DNA of 32,760 nt from assembly GCA_944386545.1 (NCBI GenBank), contig CALXBK010000021.1, positions 1-32,760 of the forward strand, read 5' to 3'. This document shows positions 7,437 through 14,825 of this stretch, piece after piece (the stretch's first letter is position 1; each line of letters begins with the position of its first letter). The notes under the pieces were generated by a model, which saw only the letters and a list, made by a program, of their open reading frames with translations, was not told the origin of the DNA and did not search any database. The position numbers and the translations under genes were made by a program. The DNA comes from an uncultured Ruminiclostridium sp. (lineage in GTDB: Bacteria > Bacillota > Clostridia > Oscillospirales > Ruminococcaceae).

Positions 7437-7730
7437 TTACTTGCGTACCGTTACGAGAGAACGGAGTACGCCGTCTGTGATGTTGATGTTACGCTCGAAC
7501 TCTCTGGGGAATTCGGGTGTGCAGTCAAAGCTGTAAACTACATAATAGCCGTCTGCCTCGTAGTTGATTTCGTAAGCTAACTTACGAACGCCCCACTCGT
7601 CAACATTAACCAAAGTACCGTTTGCCTTGATTAAGTCAGTGAACTTTTCTACGAGAGCTTTTACTGCGTCTTCTCCGTTCTTGAGGGAGAATACAACAAC
7701 TGCCTCATACTTTTCGCTAACCTTTGCCAT
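7437..7730 (-). CDS. rpsF: 30S ribosomal protein S6
   Basis: S6 is a small-subunit protein that binds S18. The family pattern is clear: KYEAVVVFSL at the start, KANGTLVNVDEWGVRKLAYEI in the middle and YYVVYSFDCTPEFPREFERN, then the end NITDGVLRSLVTVRK. The 97-aa length is normal. The ATG at 7730 has AAGGAGGTG 6 bases upstream; a longer reading of 25 codons would enter the leader and is rejected. First gene of the rpsF-ssb-rpsR operon. Confidence 0.96.
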   Translation of the reverse strand: MAKVSEKYEAVVVFSLKNGEDAVKALVEKFTDLIKANGTLVNVDEWGVRKLAYEINYEADGYYVVYSFDCTPEFPREFERNINITDGVLRSLVTVRK

Positions 7731-7756
7731 TATAAGCACCTCCTTATGGATATTAA

Positions 7757-7805
7757 GCCCACATTGTTGTGAGCAAGGATATTGACGGCAATTATTCGCC
7801 GTCAA
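7757..7805 (-). promoter_or_regulatory. Structured rpsF leader, candidate S6:S18 autoregulatory element
   Basis: The transcript should start near 7807. The first 49 nt fold into two hairpins: a perfect 8-bp stem TTGACGGC/GCCGTCAA (7782-7789 with 7798-7805, loop 8 nt) and GCTCACA-ACAA-TGTGGGC (7757-7774, one G-U pair). Leaders of rpsF operons are known to bind the S6:S18 complex for feedback control. I cannot confirm the exact consensus bulge, so the assignment rests on position and structure. Confidence 0.5.
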
Positions 7806-7813
7806 GCCTAATT

Positions 7814-7842
7814 ATTATAGCAGACAAACCGTTTCTTGTCAA
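7814..7842 (-). promoter_or_regulatory. Sigma-A promoter of the rpsF-ssb-rpsR operon
   Basis: Minus strand: -35 TTGACA (7837-7842), 17-bp spacer, -10 TATAAT (7814-7819), both perfect, as expected for a ribosomal protein operon. Confidence 0.92.
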
Positions 7843-7875
7843 GTGCTTTTTCCGATTTTTTGAAAAATTCAATCT

Positions 7876-7924
7876 AAAAAAGGATATTTCGGACTTAAAA
7901 GCAAATAAATCCGAAATATCCTTT
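7876..7924 (-). terminator. Terminator of spoIVB
   Basis: A perfect 15-bp stem (AAAGGATATTTCGGA with its complement, 16-nt loop) is followed on the minus strand by TTTTTTAG. It starts 4 bases past the spoIVB stop and separates it from the rpsF promoter. Confidence 0.92.
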
Positions 7925-7927
7925 ATC

Positions 7928-9016
7928 TTATGCCGCCTTTTCCAAAAGCGTATTTTCATAAACCGACAGTGAATGTCCGTACATGGTTTGTGCAAATATA
8001 GCGTATCCGTGAGTCGGATCGTTTACAAATACATGAGTTACCGCGCCTATCAGTCTGCCGTTCTGAATTATCGGACTGCCGCTCATGCCCTGAACTATAC
8101 CGCCTGTCTTGCAAAGCAGCTTTTCGTCGGTTATTCTTATTACCATGTTTTTGTTGTCCGAATTGTTTTTATCTATCTTTTCTATCTCTATGGTGTATTT
8201 TACTGCTTCTGTTCCCTCCACGGTAGAGAGAATATACGCTTTTCCTTGCTGCACCTCGTTTGCATATCCGAGCGGTATTTTTTCACATGAGCTGTAACAG
8301 TCTTCGGTTACCTTTGAAAAAAGCCCGCAGTTATTATTATCAAGCATTATTCCGACGCTTTTACCGATTTTGAACGAGCCGCTGAGCTCTCCGGGAATAC
8401 CGTCGGTGTATTTTTTTACCCCGTTGATTACGGCGGGTACTATTTCGCCCTTTCTGAGCGGCAGTATTTCCCCCGTGTCAATATCGCACACGGCGTGTCC
8501 GAGTCCCGCGCATATTCCGTGTTTATCGTCATAAAAGGTCATCGTACCTATTCCCGCCGTGCTGTCACGAATCCATACTCCCAGTTTACGGCTTCCGCTT
8601 GAATCAGGCTGCGGCGTAATATTAACAGTATATTCACAGCCGTTTCTGATATAATCGATTTCTGCCGTATCACACTTTTCAACAATACGGGACAGCTCCT
8701 GCGCCGAATTGACTTTTTCGCCGTTTACTCTTATTATAATATCTCCCTCCTGTATTCCAGCAAGCCCCGCAGGTGATACTATGCTGTTATCGTCAAGATT
8801 TCCCAGCGCCGTAACAATTACACCCTCCGTAAGCAGCTTTATCCCAAAGGGAGTACCGCATACCCTTAGCATGGGACGCTCGCCGCTTTCCTCTGCCGCT
8901 GTATATAACGCATCGTTTTGCGCAATTATATTTTCGTTTGAATTTATATAATAAAGCCCTGATAAAGCGATTGCCGCTGTCATCACAAGACCTGTCAGCT
9001 TACCCCTTTTTTTCAT
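7928..9016 (-). CDS. spoIVB: SpoIVB serine peptidase (family S55)
   Basis: A forespore-secreted protease that signals to the mother cell to activate SpoIVFB and hence sigma-K. An N-terminal hydrophobic segment (about 8-24) serves for export or anchoring. A PDZ domain (about 65-135, with SPAGLAGIQEGDIIIRVNGEKV in outline) precedes the S55 peptidase domain. The catalytic His is in GLGHAVCD (about 174) and the Ser in QGMSGSPI (about 312), followed by GAVTHVFVNDPTHGYAI. Length 362 aa against about 425 in B. subtilis. AAAGGA lies 8 bases before the ATG. No convincing sigma-F or sigma-G promoter was found in the 227-base gap upstream, which it shares with a divergent gene. Confidence 0.94.
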   Translation of the reverse strand: MKKRGKLTGLVMTAAIALSGLYYINSNENIIAQNDALYTAAEESGERPMLRVCGTPFGIKLLTEGVIVTALGNLDDNSIVSPAGLAGIQEGDIIIRVNGEKVNSAQELSRIVEKCDTAEIDYIRNGCEYTVNITPQPDSSGSRKLGVWIRDSTAGIGTMTFYDDKHGICAGLGHAVCDIDTGEILPLRKGEIVPAVINGVKKYTDGIPGELSGSFKIGKSVGIMLDNNNCGLFSKVTEDCYSSCEKIPLGYANEVQQGKAYILSTVEGTEAVKYTIEIEKIDKNNSDNKNMVIRITDEKLLCKTGGIVQGMSGSPIIQNGRLIGAVTHVFVNDPTHGYAIFAQTMYGHSLSVYENTLLEKAA

Positions 9017-9175
9017 CCCGAATTTCCTTTCACACCGAAAAAATGTGTGCTTTTGAACACAAAATTAATATTCTCATTTGTGCGGCTTATATAAGAGGTA
9101 TTTTTTATTTTTACAAATTGTATCGACTGGAAGATTAAGCGTCGGGAAGAAATTTATACGGATTATTTTAAGCTA

Positions 9176-9204
9176 TTGATTTTTACGTTTAATTGTGGTA
9201 TCAT
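9176..9204 (+). promoter_or_regulatory. Sigma-A promoter before the membrane protein-udp-HAD operon
   Basis: -35 TTGATT (9176-9181), 17-bp spacer, -10 TATCAT (9199-9204), 39 bp before the first start codon. It lies in the divergent intergenic region with spoIVB; nothing else is clear between 9017 and 9175. Confidence 0.72.
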
Positions 9205-9243
9205 GAATTTAACGCAAAATACTGAAAAAGAAAAGGAAATCTC

Positions 9244-9768
9244 ATGAAAAATACCAAGATTATTGTAATTATTCTTAAAGTGCTTATGTTTATCGCAACG
9301 GGTGTGTGCGCCGTTGTATTCAATCTGCTGGGCTCTGTTTCCGTTTTGGCAACGGGACAGGCGGAGGAAATGGGAATAACGGGTATTGTTATATTCTGGC
9401 TGTTGTTCACTGTTATTTGCTACATAACTCCCGTGTTCCTCGTAATGTTCAAAAAGTATGTGATTTCAGCCGTACTGTCGGTATGCGGAATGATATGTGT
9501 CCTTGTGCTTAACGAAATTCTCAAAAACACCGCAAGCGAGCTTTATTTACAGCTTCTTATCATAACAATTATTGCTATTCTTATTGCTGTTTTCGGAAAC
9601 TGGGATAAGCTTCATGAGCACAGCGAAAAGCGTGAAAAGGAAAAGAACCGTGCCGCACCGTCAATTCTCGGCGGTACAGCGAAATCCGGCGAAAGCTTTG
9701 AAAATAAGAAAAAGGGTGCACCGTCAAAGGCTCAAGGCTCAAACAAGCACGCTAAGAAGAAAAAATAA
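9244..9768 (+). CDS. Four-helix membrane protein with a basic tail, function unknown
   Basis: The 174-residue product shows four hydrophobic helices (about 5-30, 45-65, 70-92 and 98-118), then a hydrophilic tail of about 55 residues. The tail is strongly basic, ending SNKHAKKKK, and presumably lies in the cytoplasm. No known domain is recognised. AAAGGAAAT lies upstream of the ATG. It is the first gene of an apparent operon with uridine phosphorylase (14 bases downstream) and a HAD phosphatase. A link to nucleoside use would be a guess. Confidence 0.75.
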   Translation: MKNTKIIVIILKVLMFIATGVCAVVFNLLGSVSVLATGQAEEMGITGIVIFWLLFTVICYITPVFLVMFKKYVISAVLSVCGMICVLVLNEILKNTASELYLQLLIITIIAILIAVFGNWDKLHEHSEKREKEKNRAAPSILGGTAKSGESFENKKKGAPSKAQGSNKHAKKKK

Positions 9769-9782
9769 GGGAGGGCATATCC

Positions 9783-10577
9783 ATGGCACTTTTATCCGAG
9801 GATATTCGGTTCCATCTTAAAACAAGGGCAGGGCATACAGGCAGATATGTGATACTCCCCGGAGATCCCGGCAGAGTACCGCTTATTGCAAAATATCTTG
9901 ATAACGCCGAATTTATAGCCTCCAACAGAGAATTTACCACATATACCGGTACGCTGCTCGGTGAAAAGGTTAGCGTTGTTTCAACCGGTATAGGCGGACC
10001 GTCAGCCGCAATTGCCGTAGAGGAGCTTATACGCTCAGGCGCAGATACCTTTATAAGGGTAGGCACAAGCGGAGGTATGGATTTAAAGGTATCAGGCGGA
10101 GATATTGTTGTAGCCACCGCGGCAACCAGAAGCGAGGGTACTTCTCACGAATATATCCCCGACAGCTATCCTGCGGCAGCACATTTCGATGTTGTTTGCG
10201 CTTTAAAGCAGGCGGGTGACGCTTTATCCGAAAATATTGACGGCAAGCGCTGTCACGTAGGCGTTGTCCATTCCAAGGACAGCTTTTACGGCGAGATTGA
10301 GCCTGAAAAGATGCCTGTTTCGGATATACTCCGCAAAAACTGGGCGGCTTTTGTGGAGTGCGGCTGTCTTACCTCAGAAATGGAAGCGGCGGCGATTTTT
10401 TCCGTTGCAATTGCAAGAAAAAAGAGAGCAGGGGCGGTTTTTACCGCACTGTGGAATGTTGAGAGAAGCAATGCGGGACTTCCCGATACCGTTTGTCACG
10501 ATTCCGACAGAGCAATACGCACAGCCGTAAACGCAATGAAAATTCTTATAGAGCAGGACAGAAAGAATGGCGTTTGA
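9783..10577 (+). CDS. udp: Uridine phosphorylase (nucleoside phosphorylase family)
   Basis: Cleaves uridine with phosphate to uracil and ribose 1-phosphate in nucleoside salvage. The nucleoside phosphorylase-I fold is marked by YVILPGDPGRVPLIAKYL (phosphate-binding Gly-Asp-Pro and Arg), STGIGGPSAAIAVEELI, FIRVGTSGGMD and the nucleoside-binding SEMEAAAIF. The 264-aa length fits uridine phosphorylases better than the shorter DeoD purine enzymes, though substrate cannot be fixed from motifs alone. GGGAGGG lies 7 bases before the ATG. Its end overlaps the HAD gene by 11 bases, so the two are probably translated together. Confidence 0.88.
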   Translation: MALLSEDIRFHLKTRAGHTGRYVILPGDPGRVPLIAKYLDNAEFIASNREFTTYTGTLLGEKVSVVSTGIGGPSAAIAVEELIRSGADTFIRVGTSGGMDLKVSGGDIVVATAATRSEGTSHEYIPDSYPAAAHFDVVCALKQAGDALSENIDGKRCHVGVVHSKDSFYGEIEPEKMPVSDILRKNWAAFVECGCLTSEMEAAAIFSVAIARKKRAGAVFTALWNVERSNAGLPDTVCHDSDRAIRTAVNAMKILIEQDRKNGV

Positions 10578-11214
10578 TTACATTTTATTTGACCTTGACG
10601 GAACTCTTACCGATTCTTACGAGGGTATTTCAAACTGCGTAAAATACGCTCTTGCTCATTTCGGAATAATTGAAGAAAAGGAAGAGAATTTAAAGCGTTT
10701 TATAGGGCCGCCGCTGTGGAAGTCCTTCAATATGTTTTACGGCTTCCCCGAGCAAAAGGCGAAGCAGGCGGTTGAAAAATACAGAAAACGCTACAATACG
10801 CTCGGCGTTTATGAAAACAGGCTTATTGATGGTGTGCCGCAAACGCTTGACGCTCTTAAAAAAAGCGGCAAAAAGCTGTATCTCGCCACCTCAAAGCCGC
10901 TTGTGCTTGCAAAAAGGGTGCTTGCTTATTTTGACATTGAAAAATACTTTGATTATGTGGACGGAGCTTCTCTTGATTTTTCCTTTGAAGAAAAGTATCA
11001 GATAATAAGCCATGTGTTTGAAACGTGCAGTATTCCCGACAAGCAACGAGCTGTTATGATAGGTGACAGAAGCTATGACATTATCGGAGCGAAGCAGTAC
11101 GGCATAAGCTCAATCGGCGTGCTTTGCGGCTTTGGCTCAAGGGAAGAGCTGAGCGATTGCGGTGCCGATTATATCTGCGACAGCTTCAGCGATATTTTAA
11201 AAATAATTTTATAA
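10567..11214 (+). CDS. HAD-superfamily phosphatase, phosphoglycolate phosphatase-like
   Basis: A Mg-dependent phosphatase of the Gph/PpaX type. Motif I is FDLDGTLTDS (nucleophile Asp9, acid Asp11), with a helical cap about residues 15-80. Motif II is LATSKP (Thr), motif III a Lys region near EEKYQI, and motif IV MIGDRSYDIIGAK. 215 aa, normal length. The start overlaps the end of udp by 11 bases. In this place it might act on a sugar phosphate such as a ribose phosphate, but substrate is not readable from sequence. Confidence 0.87.
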   Translation: MAFDYILFDLDGTLTDSYEGISNCVKYALAHFGIIEEKEENLKRFIGPPLWKSFNMFYGFPEQKAKQAVEKYRKRYNTLGVYENRLIDGVPQTLDALKKSGKKLYLATSKPLVLAKRVLAYFDIEKYFDYVDGASLDFSFEEKYQIISHVFETCSIPDKQRAVMIGDRSYDIIGAKQYGISSIGVLCGFGSREELSDCGADYICDSFSDILKIIL

Positions 11215-11259
11215 ATTCCATATTATTTTTCTTTTTTTCGGACATAATAAAAAAGTAAA

Positions 11260-11311
11260 AGCGGCACGCGGCTTTTCCGCTTTCTATTTAATATGCCGTT
11301 TGCCGTTTTTT
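11260..11311 (+). terminator. Probable terminator after the HAD gene
   Basis: Several short stems are possible (AAAGCGG with CCGCTTT; GGCA with TGCC), ending at a TTTTTT run at 11306-11311. No single long stem is evident, so both the structure and its termination strength are uncertain. Confidence 0.45.
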
Positions 11312-11342
11312 ATCAGTCTTAAAATGAAAGGAAGAAAATAAA

Positions 11343-11507
11343 ATGGAAAACATGAACAAGTGCATTTCCTGTACTATTAAGAACTGCAAGTACCATTGCA
11401 GTACTGCGGATTACTGCTCGCTCGACCACATCAGAATAGGAACTCATGAAACAGATCCTACCCAGAAGGCGTGCACGGACTGCGAATCCTTTGAGCTTAA
11501 GGCTTAA
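11343..11507 (+). CDS. Small Cys-rich DUF1540 protein
   Basis: A 54-codon gene translates as MENMNKCISCTIKNCKYHC and continues through ADYCSLDHIRIG to ACTDCESFELKA. The spacing of seven cysteines fits the DUF1540 pattern (C-x2-C, N-C-x-Y-x-C, C-x-L..I.., C-x2-C-x-S-F), a small presumed metal-binding domain common in spore-forming Firmicutes. GGAAG precedes the ATG. It has its own strong terminator 23 bases downstream and sits between the HAD gene and the sipL-spoIVA unit. The function of the family is not known to me. Confidence 0.85.
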   Translation: MENMNKCISCTIKNCKYHCSTADYCSLDHIRIGTHETDPTQKACTDCESFELKA

Positions 11508-11530
11508 AACTGAATTGAACTGACTAAAAT

Positions 11531-11578
11531 TACCCCGAAGGGCTGTATATGCGGCTTTTCGGGGTATATTTCTTTTTT
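11531..11578 (+). terminator. Terminator of the DUF1540 gene
   Basis: A perfect 9-bp stem (TACCCCGAA with TTCGGGGTA) closes an 18-nt loop and is followed by a tract ending TTTTTT at 11573-11578. Confidence 0.88.
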
Positions 11579-11608
11579 ACGGTAAAAAGCATTTCGGAAT
11601 AATGTTTG

Positions 11609-11637
11609 TAATATTATGTCCGGGCGTTACATATATT
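11609..11637 (+). promoter_or_regulatory. Sigma-E-type promoter of sipL-spoIVA
   Basis: A -35 TAATATT (11609-11615) fits the sigma-E consensus KMATATT in full. After 14 bp comes a -10 CATATATT (11630-11637) matching 6 of 8 positions of CATACAMT. The first gene starts about 60 bp downstream. Mother-cell sigma-E control is what is known for spoIVA and sipL elsewhere. Confidence 0.7.
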
Positions 11638-11697
11638 AGGATAAGAAATTCGTCCCAGGTGTGCAGACATAGGGGAATTAGCTAAAGGAGGAACAGT

Positions 11698-13236
11698 ATG
11701 GATTTTTCCGTAACCAAAGTGCCTGTATTTGTCAGCGAGGTTATTTTTGACGGTCAGGCGGAGCAGGGCGTAGAATTCGACTATGTTCTGCCGGATTACT
11801 ATCCGGATATTTTCAAAATACTGCGTTGCAGTTTACGTCCGGGAATAGTATCCTACAACATTTCGGGCGACAAGCTCGTTTGCGACGGCATTGTCTACAT
11901 AACGGTGCTGTATCTCAGCGAGGGAAGCGATAATATCAACTGCGTCGAACATCGCTATACCTATTCCAAAACCGTGGATTTGCCGAAATCAGCGGATAAC
12001 GGCTTTGTTACCATTATTCCCAAAACCGATTATTGCACCTGTCGGGCGGTATCAGGCAGACGGCTTGATGTAAGGGGAGCTGTAAGCTTTAAAATAAAGA
12101 TAACCGCATTAAAGGAAACAGAAATAATTACCGACGCTAAGGAGTGCGGAATTGAGGTACAGAAAAAGGAGCTCGCTTACGGCGGCAGAAAGATAACCGT
12201 ACAGCGGCAGTTTACCTTGCATGAGGAGATAGAAGCTGCTCAGATAAACGGCAGGGTAAAGGCTGTGATAAGCTGCGATACCGTAAGCCGTCTTACGGAA
12301 TGTAAGATTGTAGCGGATAAAACCGTTTTAAAGGGCAATGCGGTTGTAAAAGCCGTATACCTTGTTGAAAATGAGGGTAAAACACAGCTCCAGTCCATGG
12401 AAGCGGAAATACCGCTCAGTCAGATTGTGGATTTGAGAGGAGTAACGGATAAGCATACCTGCTATGCTCAGTTCAAAATTCTTTCCTGTGAGCTGTCGGC
12501 AAAGCACGGCGATGAGGACAACGGCATATTCAGCTGTGAAATGACGGTAAAATCCGAGGTTACCGCTAATATGGAAGAAACGGTTTATCCCGTTACCGAT
12601 ATGTACTCAACTGTTTATGAGAGCAGCTTTACCTCGTCAAGACTTACCGTGTGGTCAAGTCCGTCATATATTAATCAACAGCTTTCTATGAAGGAGCTTA
12701 TAGAGTGTGAGCCTGAGTCATTGCAGAGTGTAGTTGACTGTTCGTGTGAGCTTTCAAATATTACCTGCCGTGTTTTTTCTTCCGAGGAGCTGATTATCAG
12801 CGGTCAGGCAAGCTATAATATTCTTGCGTTAAACAGCGAGGGAACGGCGGTTTGCTATGACAAAACGGTTGCCTTTGAACTTAAAGCGTCAATCGGTGCA
12901 CTTAATTCAAATACCGTTGTTGAGCCTTTCTTACAGACTGAGCAGATAAGCTACAGCATAAGCGGCAACAATATTGAGATAAGAGTGGGTGTTTTACTGC
13001 AAGGCCTTATTTATGAAAACAAGGTTATTGAGGTGGTAAAGGAAATCTCTCTTGACGAGTCGGCTTTAAAGGCAAAAAATGACGAATATTCCTTAAAGCT
13101 GTATTTTGCCGATGAAAACGAGGACGTGTGGAGCATAGCAAAGCGGTACAATACCTCACCGTCGGCAATATTACAGGAAAATGAAGCCGATGAGGCAAAC
13201 GGAGTCTGCGGTATGCTTCTTATACCTATGGTTTAA
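11698..13236 (+). CDS. sipL: SipL-like spore coat morphogenetic protein (DUF3794/SPOCS repeats + LysM)
   Basis: In Clostridioides difficile SipL binds SpoIVA through its LysM domain and is needed for coat attachment. Here the 512-aa product has the same plan. DUF3794/SPOCS-type segments fill residues about 30-450, recognisable from repeated patterns such as VLPDYYPDIFKILRC, LVCDGIVYITVLYL and LIISGQASYNILAL. A C-terminal LysM (about 463-510) contains EDVWSIAKRYNTSPSAILQEN. AAGGAGGA lies 6 bases before the ATG. It is co-directional with spoIVA, 67 bases downstream. No signal peptide, as expected for a mother-cell cytosolic protein. Confidence 0.9.
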   Translation: MDFSVTKVPVFVSEVIFDGQAEQGVEFDYVLPDYYPDIFKILRCSLRPGIVSYNISGDKLVCDGIVYITVLYLSEGSDNINCVEHRYTYSKTVDLPKSADNGFVTIIPKTDYCTCRAVSGRRLDVRGAVSFKIKITALKETEIITDAKECGIEVQKKELAYGGRKITVQRQFTLHEEIEAAQINGRVKAVISCDTVSRLTECKIVADKTVLKGNAVVKAVYLVENEGKTQLQSMEAEIPLSQIVDLRGVTDKHTCYAQFKILSCELSAKHGDEDNGIFSCEMTVKSEVTANMEETVYPVTDMYSTVYESSFTSSRLTVWSSPSYINQQLSMKELIECEPESLQSVVDCSCELSNITCRVFSSEELIISGQASYNILALNSEGTAVCYDKTVAFELKASIGALNSNTVVEPFLQTEQISYSISGNNIEIRVGVLLQGLIYENKVIEVVKEISLDESALKAKNDEYSLKLYFADENEDVWSIAKRYNTSPSAILQENEADEANGVCGMLLIPMV

Positions 13237-13245
13237 AAAAATTCA

Positions 13246-13288
13246 CCTTATTTTTCCGCACGGAATAAGGGCTTGCTTAAAGGTGCGG
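13246..13288 (+). promoter_or_regulatory. Alternative hairpins between sipL and spoIVA
   Basis: Two stems share the bases CCG at 13256-13258. Stem A is CCTTATT-ttt-CCG paired with CGGAATAAGG (13246-13270, 3-base bulge). Stem B is CCGCAC (13256-13261) paired with GTGCGG (13283-13288), ending 6 bases before the AGGAG site of spoIVA. They cannot form together. They might tune spoIVA translation or mRNA ends, but no regulator is evident. Confidence 0.4.
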
Positions 13289-13303
13289 AGAAAAGGAGAA
13301 ATT

Positions 13304-14779
13304 ATGCCTGATTCAATTTATAAGGATATTGCCGAGCGTACCGGCGGGAATATTTACATAGGAGTGGTAGGTCCTGTAAGAAGCGGCAAATCCAGCTTTA
13401 TAAGCAAATTTATGAATGTTCTGGTACTGCCCTCTATAACCGACGCTTACACTAAGGAAAGAGCAGTTGACGAGCTTCCCCAATCCGCCGCAGGAAAGAC
13501 GATAATGACTACCGAGCCGAAATTCGTTCCCGAACAGGCGGTGAATATAACCGTAGACGAAACAGCCTCTATGAATGTGCGGCTTATCGACTGCGTGGGA
13601 TATATCATGCCGAGCGCAAAGGGATATATCGAAAACGAAGCTCCGAGAATGGTAATGACGCCGTGGTTTGATGAAGAAGTACCCTTCAACATGGCGGCAG
13701 AGGTCGGCACGCACAAGGTTATAACGGAGCACAGCACAATAGGTCTTGTGGTTACCTCGGATGGCAGTATTACCGATATTCCGAGAGCCGAATACGAGGC
13801 GGCTGAGGAAAGGGTTATATCTGAGCTTGCAGAGATTAATAAGCCCTTTTCGGTACTTCTCAACTGCAAAGAGCCGGACAGCGAGCATTCAAAAGAGCTT
13901 GCCGCCGCACTCAGCGAAAAGTACGGCTGTAAGGTAAGAGCAGTAAACTGTCTTGACATTACCGAGGAGGATATAAGGGAAATACTCTCTGATATTCTTC
14001 TGCGCTTTCCTATAAAGGAAATCAATATAAAAATCCCTAAATGGCTGAACTCTCTTGAAAACGGACATTGGCTCAAAAAGGAGATATTCGGCATTATTAA
14101 GGCTTCTGCGGCGGAACTTCGCTGTATGGGCGACGTCGGAAAGCTGTCGGAATGTATATCGGGTTGCGAAAATGTCTGCAACTGCACCTGCGACAGAGTA
14201 GAGCTCGGAAGCGGGGCAGGGTATGTTACCGTCAATCTCAAAGGGAATTTGTTCTACAAAATTCTCGGAGAGGCGACAGGACTTGAGTTGTCGGACGAAA
14301 GCGATCTTATGCCCTGTATGATAGAGCTTGCCCGTTCAAAGCAGGAATATGAAAAGGTTAAAACAGCGCTTGATGAGGTTCAGGCAACAGGATACGGTAT
14401 AGTTATGCCTTCTCTTGAGGAGCTTACCCTTGAAGAGCCGGAAATAGTAAAGCAGGGCGGAAAGTACGGTATCAGACTGAGAGCCTCTGCTCCGTCAGTG
14501 CACATGATGCTTGCAAATATAAACACCGAGGTAAATCCGATAGTCGGAAGCGAAAAACAGTCCGAGGAGCTTGTTAAATACCTGCTTAAAGAGTTTGAAG
14601 AAAATCCGACAAAAATCTGGGAAAGCAATATTTTCGGAAAATCTCTGCATGAGCTTGTAAACGAGGGGCTTCACAATAAGCTCAGCCGTATGCCGAGTGA
14701 CGCCAGGGGAAAGCTGCAGGAAGCAATACAGCGTATTATCAACGACGGCTGTAACGGTCTTATTTGTCTTATACTTTAA
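13304..14779 (+). CDS. spoIVA: Stage IV sporulation protein A, coat basement ATPase
   Basis: SpoIVA polymerises on the forespore surface with ATP and anchors the coat. The N-terminal P-loop domain begins YIGVVGPVRSGKSSFI (Walker A about 23-30, Lys29). Switch-type motifs follow, including TTEPKFVPEQAV, VRLIDCVGYIMPSA and HSTIGLVVTSDGS. Middle and C-terminal domains end NGLICLIL, the conserved tail of the family. With the ATG at 13304 the length is 491 aa, one residue from the B. subtilis protein. AAAGGAG precedes the start; longer readings run back into sipL in another frame and are rejected. Confidence 0.97.
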   Translation: MPDSIYKDIAERTGGNIYIGVVGPVRSGKSSFISKFMNVLVLPSITDAYTKERAVDELPQSAAGKTIMTTEPKFVPEQAVNITVDETASMNVRLIDCVGYIMPSAKGYIENEAPRMVMTPWFDEEVPFNMAAEVGTHKVITEHSTIGLVVTSDGSITDIPRAEYEAAEERVISELAEINKPFSVLLNCKEPDSEHSKELAAALSEKYGCKVRAVNCLDITEEDIREILSDILLRFPIKEINIKIPKWLNSLENGHWLKKEIFGIIKASAAELRCMGDVGKLSECISGCENVCNCTCDRVELGSGAGYVTVNLKGNLFYKILGEATGLELSDESDLMPCMIELARSKQEYEKVKTALDEVQATGYGIVMPSLEELTLEEPEIVKQGGKYGIRLRASAPSVHMMLANINTEVNPIVGSEKQSEELVKYLLKEFEENPTKIWESNIFGKSLHELVNEGLHNKLSRMPSDARGKLQEAIQRIINDGCNGLICLIL

Positions 14780-14782
14780 AGA

Positions 14783-14825
14783 ATTAACGCCGATACAAAT
14801 AAAAGTATCGGCGTTAATATTTGTT
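14783..14825. terminator. Terminator between convergent spoIVA and the adaptor gene
   Basis: A perfect 14-bp stem (ATTAACGCCGATAC with its complement) closes an 8-nt A-rich loop, followed on plus by ATTTGTTTT. It begins 4 bases after the spoIVA stop and probably also ends the minus transcript, whose T-run is poorer. Confidence 0.88.

Noticed and set aside
9017..9175. Sigma-F or sigma-G promoter for spoIVB
   Set aside because: Several CATA-like and GAATA-like pieces exist on the minus strand, but none pair at acceptable spacing.
13447..14241. Long open frame on the strand opposite spoIVA (264 codons)
   Set aside because: It lies wholly inside a well-conserved gene, has no recognisable domain and mirrors that gene's codon pattern.
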